A stretch of 64,000 nt of DNA from Rhodanobacter sp. ANJX3 (GCF_014200755.1 NZ_JACHCM010000002.1:434001-498000), one strand, 5' to 3'; counted from the stretch's first letter, positions 16,973 to 26,544 are shown. Numbers and translations: made by a program. Notes: generated by a model from the sequence alone, not told the origin.

Positions 16973-18400
16973 TTAGATCAACGAACGCAGCATGCCCAAG
17001 TCGCGTACGAAATGCGCAATAGCCTCCCCGCGTTCTCGTTCGTCCGGCAACCGCAGGAGATAGGACGGATGCACGGTGGCGAAGGCCCCGATACCGTTAT
17101 CGAGGGTAATCCACTGGCCGCGCTGCTCAAGCAGGCGAAAGTTCTTGCCGAAGATGGCCTGCGCCGCCATCGCACCGAGGCAGACGATGGTCTTTGGCGC
17201 AACGCGCTGAATTTCGGCAAGCAACCAAGGTCGACACGCCGACTGCTCGGAGGCGTGGGCGCGCGAGTGGATGCGGCGTTTGCCGCGCGGCTCGAACTTG
17301 AAGTGCTTGACGGTATTGGTGACGTAAAGCTGGCTGCGCTCGACGCCGGCCTGCGCCAGCGCCTGATCGAACAACTGACCGGCCGGGCCGACAAAGGGGC
17401 GGCCGGCCAAATCCTCCTGATCGCCCGGCTGCTCGCCGATCACCATGATATGCGCATTGTCGGGGCCTTCACCGAATACCGTCTGCGTCGCCGGTTCCCA
17501 CAAGGGACACGCCCGGCATTGCCCGGCCTGCAGGCGCAACTCGGCGAGGCTGCCTTGCGGCAGCGCGGACGGCTGTCGTGGCAACGGTGCGGGAATGTGC
17601 TTTTTCGGTTGGGTCGGCGCCCTCTGCACCATCGCATCCATGCGCGCAGAAGCGTCGCGGATGAGACCGGGGATCAGCGCGGCCTCGGGCATGTTTTTCC
17701 AGTAGCGTACCGGCATCTCGTTCTTCATCGCCTGCACTTTCAGCCGCGCCGGATTGAAGATATTCGCGAAGTACGTCAGCCATAGAGCTTCCAGCGCATC
17801 CTCGTTCGGCGCGTCGGCTTTCTGCGCGCCGGCACCGAAGCTGATGGTTTCACCATTCCAGTGGGCGCTGCGCGTCGGTGTGAGTATCGACCAGTGCATG
17901 CCGGCAAAACGCCGCACAAAGAACGGCGCCACCCGTGGAAGGATGTCATGTGATGGCTCGAACCACGCAATGAAGACGGAGCCTTGCGGCTGCGCTACTT
18001 CGCGAAAGCGCACGAAGGCTTTCATCTTATGCATGTCACGCCGCACGGCCTTGGCCGCCTGCTCGCACCAGGCCACGTCGTCATCGCTGGCGATATGCAA
18101 CAGCTGGCGTTCGCCATGGGTGAGGCGCCAGAGCAAGCGATACAGAACGGCGTGGCGACGCGCGTCGGCATGCGCCAGCACTGTACTGGCAAGGCTCAGA
18201 AACTCACGCGGTACCGTCCCAGCTGGCTTGGCCTCACGCAATGGCTGATGAGCTGGCGATGATTCCGCCGGCAGCAGACCCGCCCTCTCGCCAACCTGCC
18301 ATTGCACATCCGACGGCAGCACGTCTTCGGCCAGCAGAGCGCGCGCCTGACCACGCCATTCGGCCAAATCGCTGCCATCGTGCAGAACGACCAGGCGCAT
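16973..18400 (-). CDS. DUF4130 - UdgX-type uracil-DNA glycosylase fusion
   Basis: 475 aa. Residues about 1-260 correspond to the DUF4130 domain. Residues about 280-475 are a family 4-like uracil-DNA glycosylase of the UdgX kind: Fe-S cysteines CRACPLW, motif A GEQPGDQEDLAGRPFVGPAG, and the UdgX-specific loop KRRIHSR, whose His in characterised UdgX forms a covalent bond to the abasic sugar after uracil removal. It overlaps the upstream radical-SAM gene by one base, so the two are co-translated. Expected role: handling of uracil or another modified base in DNA, together with the radical-SAM protein. Confidence 0.9.
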   Translation of the reverse strand: MRLVVLHDGSDLAEWRGQARALLAEDVLPSDVQWQVGERAGLLPAESSPAHQPLREAKPAGTVPREFLSLASTVLAHADARRHAVLYRLLWRLTHGERQLLHIASDDDVAWCEQAAKAVRRDMHKMKAFVRFREVAQPQGSVFIAWFEPSHDILPRVAPFFVRRFAGMHWSILTPTRSAHWNGETISFGAGAQKADAPNEDALEALWLTYFANIFNPARLKVQAMKNEMPVRYWKNMPEAALIPGLIRDASARMDAMVQRAPTQPKKHIPAPLPRQPSALPQGSLAELRLQAGQCRACPLWEPATQTVFGEGPDNAHIMVIGEQPGDQEDLAGRPFVGPAGQLFDQALAQAGVERSQLYVTNTVKHFKFEPRGKRRIHSRAHASEQSACRPWLLAEIQRVAPKTIVCLGAMAAQAIFGKNFRLLEQRGQWITLDNGIGAFATVHPSYLLRLPDERERGEAIAHFVRDLGMLRSLI

Positions 18401-19617
18401 CAGTGACCGAACAAATCAGCCTGGCGCGGCGTGGTGTCGAGATGACGCAGCGCGCCGCTTTCGCCGTCCACGCGCGGGCGGTGATCGATCGTGGCAACGA
18501 ACGGCGCGACCTTGCGCACCGGCACGCGCAGCTTCACCAGATCGTCGTAACGCAGCTTGCGATGCACGCGCATGCCGAGCAGCCGCTGCACCGTGCGCAC
18601 GCCCAGACCCGGCACGCGCAGCAGCATTTCTTTCGGCGCGCGGTTCAGGTCGACCGGAAACTGTTCGCGATGGCGCAGCGCCCAGGCCATCTTCGGATCG
18701 ACGTCCAGATCGAGCATGCCGCTATCGTTGGCTGGCGCGATCTCGTCGACTTGGAAGCCGTAGAAGCGCATCAGCCAATCGGCCTGATACAGCCGATGCT
18801 CGCGCACCAGCGGCGGCGGACGCAGCGGCAAGGCCTTGGAGGCGTCGGGAATGGGACTGAAGGCCGAGTAATACACGCGCTTGAGCTTGTAGTTGGCATA
18901 AAGATTCGTGCTGCTGGTGAGCACATCACGATCGCTGGAAGCATCGGCGCCGACGATCATCTGTGTGCTCTGTCCGGCTGGCGCGAAGCGTGGCGCCTTC
19001 TTTTCTGCTTTTGCCTCATCGATACCCATGCGCAGACGCCCCATCGCGCGGCGGATATCGCGCAGATCCTTTTCCGGCGCCAGCGCCTTCAGCCCACCTT
19101 CGGTCGGCATTTCGACATTGATGCTGAGGCGATCGGCCCAGCGCGCGGCGTCGGAGAGCAGTTCGGGCGACGCGTCGGGAATGGTCTTTAGATGAATGTA
19201 GCCGCCAAACCGGTGATCCACGCGCAGGCTACGCGCCACCTGCACCAGCATCTCCATGGTGTAATCGGGCGACTGGATGATGCCCGAGGAAAGAAACAAA
19301 CCTTCGATGTAATTGCGCCGATAGAAGTCCATCGTCAATTGCACGACTTCTGCCACGGTAAAGCGTGCGCGCTGCACGTTGCTGGTACGTCGATTGATGC
19401 AGTAGGCGCAGTCGTAGACGCAGAAGTTGGTCAGCAGAATCTTCAGCAGCGAGATGCAGCGGCCGTCCGGCGCATACGCATGGCAAATCCCCATGCCCTC
19501 GTTCGAGCCGATGCCGCCGGTTTTCAGAGAATCGCGCTTCTGCCCGCCGCTGGACGAGCACGAAGCGTCGTACTTGGCAGCGTCCGCGAGAATGGCGAGC
19601 TTTTCGGAGAGTTTCAT
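18400..19617 (-). CDS. putative DNA modification/repair radical-SAM protein
   Basis: 405 aa. The [4Fe-4S] S-adenosylmethionine site is NFCVYDCAYC with Cys66, Cys70 and Cys73. Four more cysteines near the N-terminus (Cys20, Cys45, Cys54) may hold a second site. A helix-hairpin-helix (LLRVPGLGVRTVQRLL) near residue 325 points to DNA binding. This family is always found beside UdgX/DUF4130 proteins and is annotated as putative DNA repair; the reaction is unknown. I chose the ATG at 19617 where family similarity begins; sequence further upstream is low-complexity. Confidence 0.88.
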   Translation of the reverse strand: MKLSEKLAILADAAKYDASCSSSGGQKRDSLKTGGIGSNEGMGICHAYAPDGRCISLLKILLTNFCVYDCAYCINRRTSNVQRARFTVAEVVQLTMDFYRRNYIEGLFLSSGIIQSPDYTMEMLVQVARSLRVDHRFGGYIHLKTIPDASPELLSDAARWADRLSINVEMPTEGGLKALAPEKDLRDIRRAMGRLRMGIDEAKAEKKAPRFAPAGQSTQMIVGADASSDRDVLTSSTNLYANYKLKRVYYSAFSPIPDASKALPLRPPPLVREHRLYQADWLMRFYGFQVDEIAPANDSGMLDLDVDPKMAWALRHREQFPVDLNRAPKEMLLRVPGLGVRTVQRLLGMRVHRKLRYDDLVKLRVPVRKVAPFVATIDHRPRVDGESGALRHLDTTPRQADLFGH

Positions 19618-19712
19618 CAGGGCACCATAATGGCGCAGCCGATGCGGCATGAGTGTGTAGAAGCCGCAGTGTCGCGACCATCTGTCGCAAGCGCTGCGAC
19701 GGAGCCCGTGGT

Positions 19713-20198
19713 TCAGTGGCGGAAGAACAGATAGATGGCGCTGTACGGCACACGGACTTCGGCACCGGCATGGACAGCATCGCAGCCACCTGCCGGCGCC
19801 ACGCCGCCTTCGGTACGCGTACGCACCACGTAGTCGACGTTGGACATCAGGCCATGGCCGGTATGCGACTTCGCCTGCAGTACGATCCACGCAATCGCAC
19901 CAGCGTTCGGTGACGGCGAAACATTCAGCGGATTGCCGACAACCGTACTACCGTCGATAGCCTGCCACGTGGGACCGGCGAAGTGCTTTCCGATCGGTTG
20001 GCCACGAGCATCACTCAGGTTGGCATCGGGGGCTTTCAACGTCCATGCGTAACTGTCGCTTGCCGATTTGCAGGTATAGATCTGCACGCCCTTGCCAAAC
20101 GCCTCAATGGCGGACGGCGTAGCCGCCGAGCTATAAGCATGTGCGACGCAGGCGAAGCCGGCGATTGCAACTGCGGTGCTGATGGATACCTTGCGCAT
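19713..20198 (-). CDS. DUF3455 exported protein
   Basis: 161 aa with a signal peptide (cleavage near AHA-YS, about residue 22). The core (KGVQIYTCK, APDANLSDARGQPIGKHFAGPTW, NVDYVVRTRTEGGVAP) is the DUF3455 pattern, often found in extracellular or periplasmic proteins of soil bacteria and fungi. Function unknown. Begins at ATG 20198; a TTG one codon earlier is in frame but unneeded. Confidence 0.8.
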   Translation of the reverse strand: MRKVSISTAVAIAGFACVAHAYSSAATPSAIEAFGKGVQIYTCKSASDSYAWTLKAPDANLSDARGQPIGKHFAGPTWQAIDGSTVVGNPLNVSPSPNAGAIAWIVLQAKSHTGHGLMSNVDYVVRTRTEGGVAPAGGCDAVHAGAEVRVPYSAIYLFFRH

Positions 20199-20327
20199 CA
20201 ATAGTCTCCAGAATGTCCCTGCGAAGCCTACTCGTCGATCTGACAGTATGCAGTAGCCTAATCATCGCCGTGGCTTCCATTTTTCCGCACCGCGGTATTG
20301 CCATGACCACCTGCAACGGCCATATAA

Positions 20328-20356
20328 AAAGAGGGCCGCCCAAGGCGACCCTCTTT
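20328..20356 (-). terminator. intrinsic terminator of the first S53 peptidase gene
   Basis: On the minus strand AAAGAGGG and CCCTCTTT pair, with GC-rich inner pairs, and the stem runs into TTTTTATATGG. It lies about 40 bases after the stop at 20394. Confidence 0.75.
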
Positions 20357-20393
20357 CTGCGTCACTTCACGTGACACCTCGCTTGCCATCGCC

Positions 20394-22142
20394 TCACTGC
20401 GTCAGCGCATTGATCAAGGCCGCGCCCTGCGGGCTGCCCCAACCGGTGACCAAGTCGAAACCCGCCACCGCATTGAAACCGGAACCGCTGCCTTCGTCTG
20501 GCTTGTTGTTGCCGCTGGTGATGTCGTGGAACTGGCTCTTGTAGCTGGAGCCAACGCCAAGGTTGTAGATCTTGGTGTTGACGAAGCCCAGCGTCCCTTT
20601 GCCAGCCGCCACGGACTGCTGGTTGGCCAGCGCCAGCAGTCCGGCCCAGCGCGGGGCGGCGAAACTGGTGCCGCCGAAACCGGTTTCGAACGAACCGTTG
20701 CTGACCGTCGGATTGTCGTAGTTCGCTTCGGCCGCCACGTCAGGATCGTTGCGGTAGGTGCTCGACGCCTTGTTGGTGCTGGTGATGACACCGCTCAACT
20801 TCTGGTAGGTCGGCGTCGAATAACCCGCTTTGCTGTAGTAGCCACCGCTGCTGCCACTCCAGCCGGTTTCCGAACTCCAGGCACCACCGGGACCGGTCGT
20901 GGTGAGATCGGTACCGCCGACATCCAGAATGTTCGGATCGAGCGACGGTGGAAGCCAGGTGCTGGAGTTGTAGGCGCCATCGTCGCCCGTGGCGTTGAGG
21001 AAGGTCTGCCCCTGCGCAGCGAACTGCTTGTAGATCGCGTCGTCCGAGGAGCCGAAATCGCCACCGCCCCAGGAACTGGAAATCACCTTGGCGATATTGT
21101 CCGTCGCCATCTGGTTGAGGATATCGCCAGCGCTGGTGCCCTCATAGAAAAGCACCTGCTGCAAACCAGGCGCCATGCCGATGACATTGACGATGTCCAG
21201 CACCTGCTCGCCGTCGTCGCAGGTGGACGTGCCGCTGCCATCGCCTGCATCACAGACGCCGCTGTATCCGTTGACCAACACGTTCTTGACCGGCACCGAG
21301 GATTTCATGCCCGTCTTGCTGTAATAAAGCGTCACGTCGGAGGACTTGTAGCCGTCATAGGAAAAAATGGCCACGGTCTGACCGGCGCCGGTAAGCGAGC
21401 CCGAACCGTAATACGCCGCGCGCATATCGCTGGGCAGGTACTCGCCCGACGGACCGGAACCATGCGTGGCCTTGATCGCCTGCATGTGCTGCAAGTCGCT
21501 TCCATGCACGAGATGGTTCTTCGGCGGATTGACGTTAGTCAGGCCGGTGATGTCCAGCAGCGGCACCGCGAGATCCAGCGTCGGCTCGCGATCGGGTGCA
21601 AAGAAGATGCGATTTTCGGTCGGGTGCCGATAGTTGCCCAGCTGCACGTGCAACGCGCGATTGATGGTATCCACCGACCCCTGCACATCCACTATGCGAC
21701 GATTCGGCGTGGTCTGGGTAACCGTGAGCCCGTTCGATGTCGCCCATGCGACGACAGCATCGTAATCTTTCTGGGTCGCACCGAAGCGCTCGGTGAATTC
21801 GGCGGACGAGAGATAGTGGTGATAATTGGGGCTTTGCGGATCGCGCAGCTGCAGCAACAGGCTGTCGAGCTCGGCTTCGTTGCGCAATGGCAGAATCAGG
21901 CCGAGCTTCATGCTCTTTGTCTGATCCATGACGCCGGCATGCGCAGCCAGACCCGACGATACGGCCGCTGGCAGGTTCGCATTCAGCAGATGATTGGCGC
22001 CGACCAGCGTGTCAGTGGCCTGCGCCGCAAAACCAAGCGTCAGCGCGCTGGCGAACAGCAGCGCTGCGACCGATTTTTTGAGCACTATGTTTTTACGATT
22101 AACCGAACTGTCAGGCAGTAATTTCACAATCCATCTCTCCAT
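20394..22142 (-). CDS. secreted S53 (sedolisin/kumamolisin-type) serine-carboxyl peptidase
   Basis: 582 aa. Signal peptide core VAALLFASALTLGFAAQA, then a pro-kumamolisin activation domain (to about residue 210), then the catalytic domain. The catalytic pair is Glu and Asp in DDGEQVLDI (E-x3-D) and the nucleophile is the Ser of FGGTSFAAP; SSWGGGDF supplies the oxyanion region. The C-terminal Ca2+ loop is HDITSGNN and FDLVTGWGSP. Such enzymes digest proteins at acid pH outside the cell. The ATG at 22142 leaves a 22-residue n-region; a GTG at 22085 right before LKKSVAALL is an alternative start giving a normal signal peptide. A strong terminator follows. Confidence 0.92.
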   Translation of the reverse strand: MERWIVKLLPDSSVNRKNIVLKKSVAALLFASALTLGFAAQATDTLVGANHLLNANLPAAVSSGLAAHAGVMDQTKSMKLGLILPLRNEAELDSLLLQLRDPQSPNYHHYLSSAEFTERFGATQKDYDAVVAWATSNGLTVTQTTPNRRIVDVQGSVDTINRALHVQLGNYRHPTENRIFFAPDREPTLDLAVPLLDITGLTNVNPPKNHLVHGSDLQHMQAIKATHGSGPSGEYLPSDMRAAYYGSGSLTGAGQTVAIFSYDGYKSSDVTLYYSKTGMKSSVPVKNVLVNGYSGVCDAGDGSGTSTCDDGEQVLDIVNVIGMAPGLQQVLFYEGTSAGDILNQMATDNIAKVISSSWGGGDFGSSDDAIYKQFAAQGQTFLNATGDDGAYNSSTWLPPSLDPNILDVGGTDLTTTGPGGAWSSETGWSGSSGGYYSKAGYSTPTYQKLSGVITSTNKASSTYRNDPDVAAEANYDNPTVSNGSFETGFGGTSFAAPRWAGLLALANQQSVAAGKGTLGFVNTKIYNLGVGSSYKSQFHDITSGNNKPDEGSGSGFNAVAGFDLVTGWGSPQGAALINALTQ

Positions 22143-22505
22143 GGTTTAGTGTCGGATGCGATGCCTTAGGCACCGCGCGGTCTTTCACTGCGTCCTCTGA
22201 TTCATGCTGCAGCCGTTTGAATCTAGATAGCACTCATGGGGGTTGGCAATAGGACTTTTAGGAAGTCCCCAAGTAATTTCTTGCGACAAGAACCTCCATT
22301 TGGACCACGAACCGTATGCATTGCTTGGGGACACCATGAAGTTCATCGCAGTCAACAATGGCCGCTACGCGGTAACGGCCCGGCGGGCTCACTAGCAGAG
22401 AGGGGAGCGCCAGTTCCATAAGTATTGGGATCCTCGAACGCCACATCCTCCGGCTGTAGGATAGACCGCAAAAGTCATCTCTATTCGGTGCTCAGGATTC
22501 AACCA
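22143..22505. other. intergenic region between divergent S53 peptidase and lipoprotein
   Basis: No gene seen. It contains an inverted repeat, GTCCCCAAG (22265-22273) and CTTGGGGAC (22324-22332), separated by 50 bases, of unknown role. The open frame at 22236-22421 does not look like protein. Confidence 0.4.
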
Positions 22506-22874
22506 ATGCGGAATCATCGACAGGCAATAGCCGTTAAAAAGTACGTCGCAAGCATTGCTGCAGCGATCTCGCTAGCCGCATGCTCCAGTGCAGGCAATTT
22601 ACGCAACGACACACCTACCGCTGCCTACACAGGAACCAGTAGCGTTGGTGACGTGGCCTCGTGTGTATCGAGCGCGTGGGCGACGAAACCCTTCAAAATA
22701 GCCAATGTCCCGCTAGTCAGCGGAACCAGCCTGCAACTTCGACAGACCGACAGCAGTCCGGTTCTTGCGCTTGTAGACATCACGCCCGTGGGAGATCACA
22801 CGACGGCCAAGTACTACTCGCGGATGCCGGACGACGACACTTGGTTTTTCAAGCAGGTGAAGGAATGCATGTGA
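22506..22874 (+). CDS. small lipoprotein
   Basis: 122 aa. N-terminal KKYVASIAAAISLAACSS has a lipobox (LAAC) with the lipidated Cys about residue 27. The body is 95 residues of mixed beta composition with two further cysteines (CVSSAW and the C-terminal KECM) that could form a disulfide. No family recognised; likely outer-membrane or periplasm-facing. Confidence 0.7.
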   Translation: MRNHRQAIAVKKYVASIAAAISLAACSSAGNLRNDTPTAAYTGTSSVGDVASCVSSAWATKPFKIANVPLVSGTSLQLRQTDSSPVLALVDITPVGDHTTAKYYSRMPDDDTWFFKQVKECM

Positions 22875-23140
22875 ACCCTGCACTCCAGAATAGATCTCGA
22901 TCACCGAAAAATTCAGCGCACGCTCCGGTCTTATCCGCCGCGTACAGTATTTAGCCAACGCAGTCCTAATTTGCCCGACAGGATCGGCGCGATCGCCATC
23001 GCGGTCATCAAGGCCTGATCGTCGTACCATCGAGGCAAGACGGCCCCTGGCGGAAAGTAGCCACTCACGATGCAGGAATGATGGCTGAGAGTGCATCCTG
23101 GCCGGATCGCGCCAAGATCATCCCTCCCCTTCAACTCGCC

Positions 23141-23746
23141 TCAGCCTGCTGAGTCGAGCGGCCAGCGTCCCATGACTTCGTGCCTGGACTGACCAAAAAA
23201 GCTGCGGATAAGCATGAATTCGCGCGCTCTCCAGCTGATCGGTGGAATCGGCTGTTCGATCGCCTCAACCCCGTGGCCATAGAGCAGCGTAACGTGCGGC
23301 ATATAGCTGGATACGCCTGGCACGAAAAGTCCCTGTGCGTACTGAGCCTGGGCGAGCGCCTTGCGTAAATTGAGCGCCGCTTGAGTGGTTGAAGCGTCCG
23401 CGCAAAGCACGAACGGAAAGCGGCCATCCGCGCTGGTGTTGCTGAAACGCATGGCGCTATCCAGCGTGACCTCGAACGCCTTCATTCGCACATTCTCAGC
23501 GGCGGCCAAAAGTGCGCCTTCCAGCGGCTGACGCAGGCGGTCCGGTTTGCCGATGGGCGTGAGCGTGATGTGCAGCCGGTCGATATCGACCGACGAACCG
23601 CCCAGCCGATGCGACTTCACGAAGCGCTCGCCAATACGGATGATCTCGGCCTTGGCCTGCTCATCTGGCAGCAGCGCGAAAAACATGTTGACGCCGTCCA
23701 ACAGAAGGCGATTCGGGCTGAGTTTGAACGAGGCTTGCAAATCCAT
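23141..23746 (-). CDS. 2H phosphoesterase / 2'-5' RNA ligase-like protein
   Basis: 201 aa. Two H-x-T motifs, LHITLTP (near residue 60) and PHVTLLYG (near 150), are the active site of the 2H phosphoesterase superfamily (ThpR/LigT). It should open 2',3'-cyclic phosphates or ligate 2'-5' bonds; its true substrate is unknown. I chose the ATG at 23746, which follows GAGAAGG; an earlier ATG at 23773 has no ribosome site. Confidence 0.85.
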   Translation of the reverse strand: MDLQASFKLSPNRLLLDGVNMFFALLPDEQAKAEIIRIGERFVKSHRLGGSSVDIDRLHITLTPIGKPDRLRQPLEGALLAAAENVRMKAFEVTLDSAMRFSNTSADGRFPFVLCADASTTQAALNLRKALAQAQYAQGLFVPGVSSYMPHVTLLYGHGVEAIEQPIPPISWRAREFMLIRSFFGQSRHEVMGRWPLDSAG

Positions 23747-23773
23747 CGACGCACCTTCTCGCAAATACTTCAT

Positions 23774-24670
23774 TTACGCGCCCGTACGAATCTTTCCGTT
23801 CGAGACAATCCAGTCGATACCAGCCAAGCCGCTGGCCGGCGTGGCTGACGTGTGCATCGCCAGCAGAGCGAAGGCGCTTCGCGCTCTCGCCATAATGTGA
23901 CGCGAAGCACACTCGTGACTATACGGAATATGTGTCGCCGGCGCAGCGGACAAAGAAATGGCCGGGCTCGCCACCATGTCGCTGGTCGAACGCTAACGGT
24001 GGAGGTTCACCGAAGGCAAAAATTTGCCAGTGGCTCGCCATTCTTCAGTCCACTCGACGATCAGTGGCGGTGAGGCAGCCTGCCAAAAAACGATAAAAAG
24101 CAAGTTTGCGCCCGCCAACTCGTCACGAATCGGCGGGTAAATAGGCAGCTGAGACGTCAGTCACGGCCGTATTCGCGCAACGGCACACCCCTGCAACAGG
24201 CGCTGCAACGCCACTTTGCCACGAGCTCTTAATCCGAAATGAACACGATCGGATTATCTATATTTTGTTCATCTCATATACAAAATCATGAACAGTTATT
24301 TATGTTTGTCAAAAAGCGGCATTTTCTATTGGATTATTTCTTATAGACGATGATTTTCAAGATCATTATGTTTTCTCCATTCGTCACGCTAAATAAACGC
24401 ATTTAGACGGCGAATATGTCGAACCTCAGCATGACCTTTGCTGATAGCACTCATTGACGAGGAGGTTCCCCGCCACGCGCTGTTGAAGCCTGTCCGGCAT
24501 ATCGGATTCGCTGCCCCTGTAGCCCTGTTGGTCGGCAGTCGAAAGTGACGGCGGCCCAATACAGCACTCCTCGGACTTCGCCGCAGCGTTACGCGGCACA
24601 ACACGACACCAGTGGAATTTTACGCTCGCCCGAAAGGGGATCGTCCCGAACAAACATTGGAGCACGTCAT
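23774..24670. other. long intergenic region with AT-rich island
   Basis: No gene seen over ~900 bp. Between about 24225 and 24420 the DNA becomes markedly AT-rich compared with the rest of the window, and it holds three copies of a heptamer (ATGAACA at 24239-24245 and 24288-24294; inverted TGTTCAT at 24266-24272). It lies upstream of the second S53 peptidase gene and may be its regulatory region. Confidence 0.5.
24266..24294. promoter_or_regulatory. TGTTCAT...ATGAACA inverted repeat
   Basis: A perfect 7-bp inverted repeat with 15-base spacer (24266-24272 and 24288-24294), with a third direct copy ATGAACA at 24239. It lies in the AT-rich island about 380 bases before the S53 peptidase start. 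This is a plausible binding site for a dimeric regulator, identity unknown. Confidence 0.4.
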
Positions 24671-26389
24671 ATGCCGAGTCATCTCCGCACCAAATCCCTC
24701 TTTGCCGCCATCGGCCTTGCTGCTGCCTCATGCGCAGCGAGTTCGTTCGCCTACGCCGACGCGTCAGACGCATCGATCGCCAGCTCCACGCTGGTAACGG
24801 TCAAGCAGGCTACCGCGTTGCGACAAGGCGATACCGTCATTGGGCCGTTGGCCTATTCCCAGCCGATGCATGTCGTTGTGTCATTGAAGTTGCAAAATCA
24901 GGCGCAGCTCCAAAGCTATCTGAAAACACCCGGACACAAGCCGCTCACTCCTGCGCAGTTCACGGCGCTATATTCGCCTACCGCCGCACAAGCCCAAGCG
25001 GTCGCCGACTATATGACCAAGGCAGGCTTCACCAACGTCAGCATCGCGCCGAACCGTATGCTGGTCGAAGGTTATGGTCATGCGGATACCGCCCAGGCTG
25101 CCTTCAACACCACGTTTGTCCAGGTGCACACCAAAGACGGCCGCCATGCGTTTGCCAACGACAACGACGTGCGCATTCCTTCATCACTGCAGAATTCGGT
25201 GCTGGAGGTAGTCGGCCTGCAGAACGTGCATGTCGCACATACCTTTGCCAAGCGCCTCAATCCGAACGCCGTGCATACCGATGCCAGCGGTACGGCGGTA
25301 GCTCACAAGCCGACCGACTTTGCCTCGATCTACGGCGCCAGCAGTCTCTCGCCGGCAACATCGATTCCTGTCGGCGTGATTACCGAAGGCAGCATGACCA
25401 ACGTCGAAAACGACCTGCAGACGTTCACCTCGAACAACGGTCTACCCACCGTCAGCGTACAGGTGGTCGGCAACGGCAGCAGCGACACCAGCGGCGACGG
25501 CGAGTGGGATCTGGATACGCAGGATATTGTCGGTATTTCCGGCGGTGTCCAGAAGCTCGTGCTGTACGACGCCGCTTCGCTCAGCGACGCCGACCTGAGC
25601 ACCGACTATAACGCCGTGGTTTCGGCGAACGCCGTGCCGGTCATCAACGTCTCGCTCGGCGAGTGCGAGACCGACGCCGATACCGCCACCGACGACCAGA
25701 TCTTCGAACAGGCCCAGGCGCAGGGACAAACCTTCTCGGTGTCCTCCGGCGACTCCGGCGCGGATGAATGCGGCGACGGCGGCATCACGCCCAGCTATCC
25801 GGCCAGTTCGCCGTACGTGGTCGCGGTCGGAGGCACCGAGCTCTACACCACGGGCGGCACCACGTTCAGCAAGGAAACCGTGTGGAACAATCTGAGCCAG
25901 AGCGAAGGCGCTACCGGCGGCAGTCCCAGCACGATCGAGCCGATCCCGAGCTGGCAGCAGGGCGTAGGCGCCAACGGCAGCTCCAGCTATCGCGGTGTGC
26001 CGGATGTTGCGTTCGACGCCAGCCCGGTAACCGGTTCCCTTGTCGTCGTCGACGGTCAAACCAACCAGCAGATCGGTGGCACCAGCCTGGCCTCGCCGCT
26101 GTTCGTCGGCTCTTGGGCGCGCATTCTGCAAGCCAACGGCAGCCTCGGCTTTGCCGCTCCGCTGCTGTACGCCGATGCGGCCGCCAACTCCGGCGATTTC
26201 CACGACGTGACGTCCGGCAACAACGACGGTGAAACGGCCGCTGCCGGCTGGGACTACACCACCGGCTTCGGCAGCCTCAACGTGGCCAGCGTTTCCGCAA
26301 ATATCGGCAGCGCCAGCAGCAATGCTGCGGCAAGCCTGAGCAAGCACACCTCTTCCAATAACACTGGTGGCACGACGCCCAAGCAGTAG
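24671..26389 (+). CDS. second secreted S53 peptidase
   Basis: 572 aa. Signal peptide at about 1-27, a prodomain to about residue 215, then the catalytic domain: Glu/Asp pair in GDGEWDLDTQDI (E-x3-D), oxyanion region NVSLGECETD, nucleophile in IGGTSLASP, and Ca2+ loop HDVTSGNND with GWDYTTGFGS. A Ser/Ala/Asn-rich tail of ~30 residues follows. It differs clearly in detail from the S53 enzyme at 20394, so the two are not a recent duplication. I chose the ATG at 24671, at the start of the signal peptide. A strong terminator follows. Confidence 0.92.
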   Translation: MPSHLRTKSLFAAIGLAAASCAASSFAYADASDASIASSTLVTVKQATALRQGDTVIGPLAYSQPMHVVVSLKLQNQAQLQSYLKTPGHKPLTPAQFTALYSPTAAQAQAVADYMTKAGFTNVSIAPNRMLVEGYGHADTAQAAFNTTFVQVHTKDGRHAFANDNDVRIPSSLQNSVLEVVGLQNVHVAHTFAKRLNPNAVHTDASGTAVAHKPTDFASIYGASSLSPATSIPVGVITEGSMTNVENDLQTFTSNNGLPTVSVQVVGNGSSDTSGDGEWDLDTQDIVGISGGVQKLVLYDAASLSDADLSTDYNAVVSANAVPVINVSLGECETDADTATDDQIFEQAQAQGQTFSVSSGDSGADECGDGGITPSYPASSPYVVAVGGTELYTTGGTTFSKETVWNNLSQSEGATGGSPSTIEPIPSWQQGVGANGSSSYRGVPDVAFDASPVTGSLVVVDGQTNQQIGGTSLASPLFVGSWARILQANGSLGFAAPLLYADAAANSGDFHDVTSGNNDGETAAAGWDYTTGFGSLNVASVSANIGSASSNAAASLSKHTSSNNTGGTTPKQ

Positions 26390-26437
26390 TTTCATCCCGC
26401 GTACGGATGCGCCAGCGAAGGGACGCGCATGATGGGG

Positions 26438-26469
26438 AAAAAACCCGGCCAGTTTGGCCGGGTTTTTTA
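26438..26469 (+). terminator. strong intrinsic terminator
   Basis: AAAAAACCCGGCC pairs with GGCCGGGTTTTTT across a short loop, giving a GC stem flanked by A and T tracts. It ends the second S53 gene (stop at 26389) and can work in both directions. Confidence 0.85.
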
Positions 26470-26544
26470 TACGCGCGAGGTCACGCATTTGCTAACGTAC
26501 CTGCGTCCACTCTTACTCAGAGCGCCAAAGGACTGGAGCCAGCG

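Noticed and set aside
20526..22121. 531-codon plus-strand open frame antisense to the first S53 peptidase
   Set aside because: No recognisable domain; the opposite strand encodes a complete peptidase with active-site motifs.
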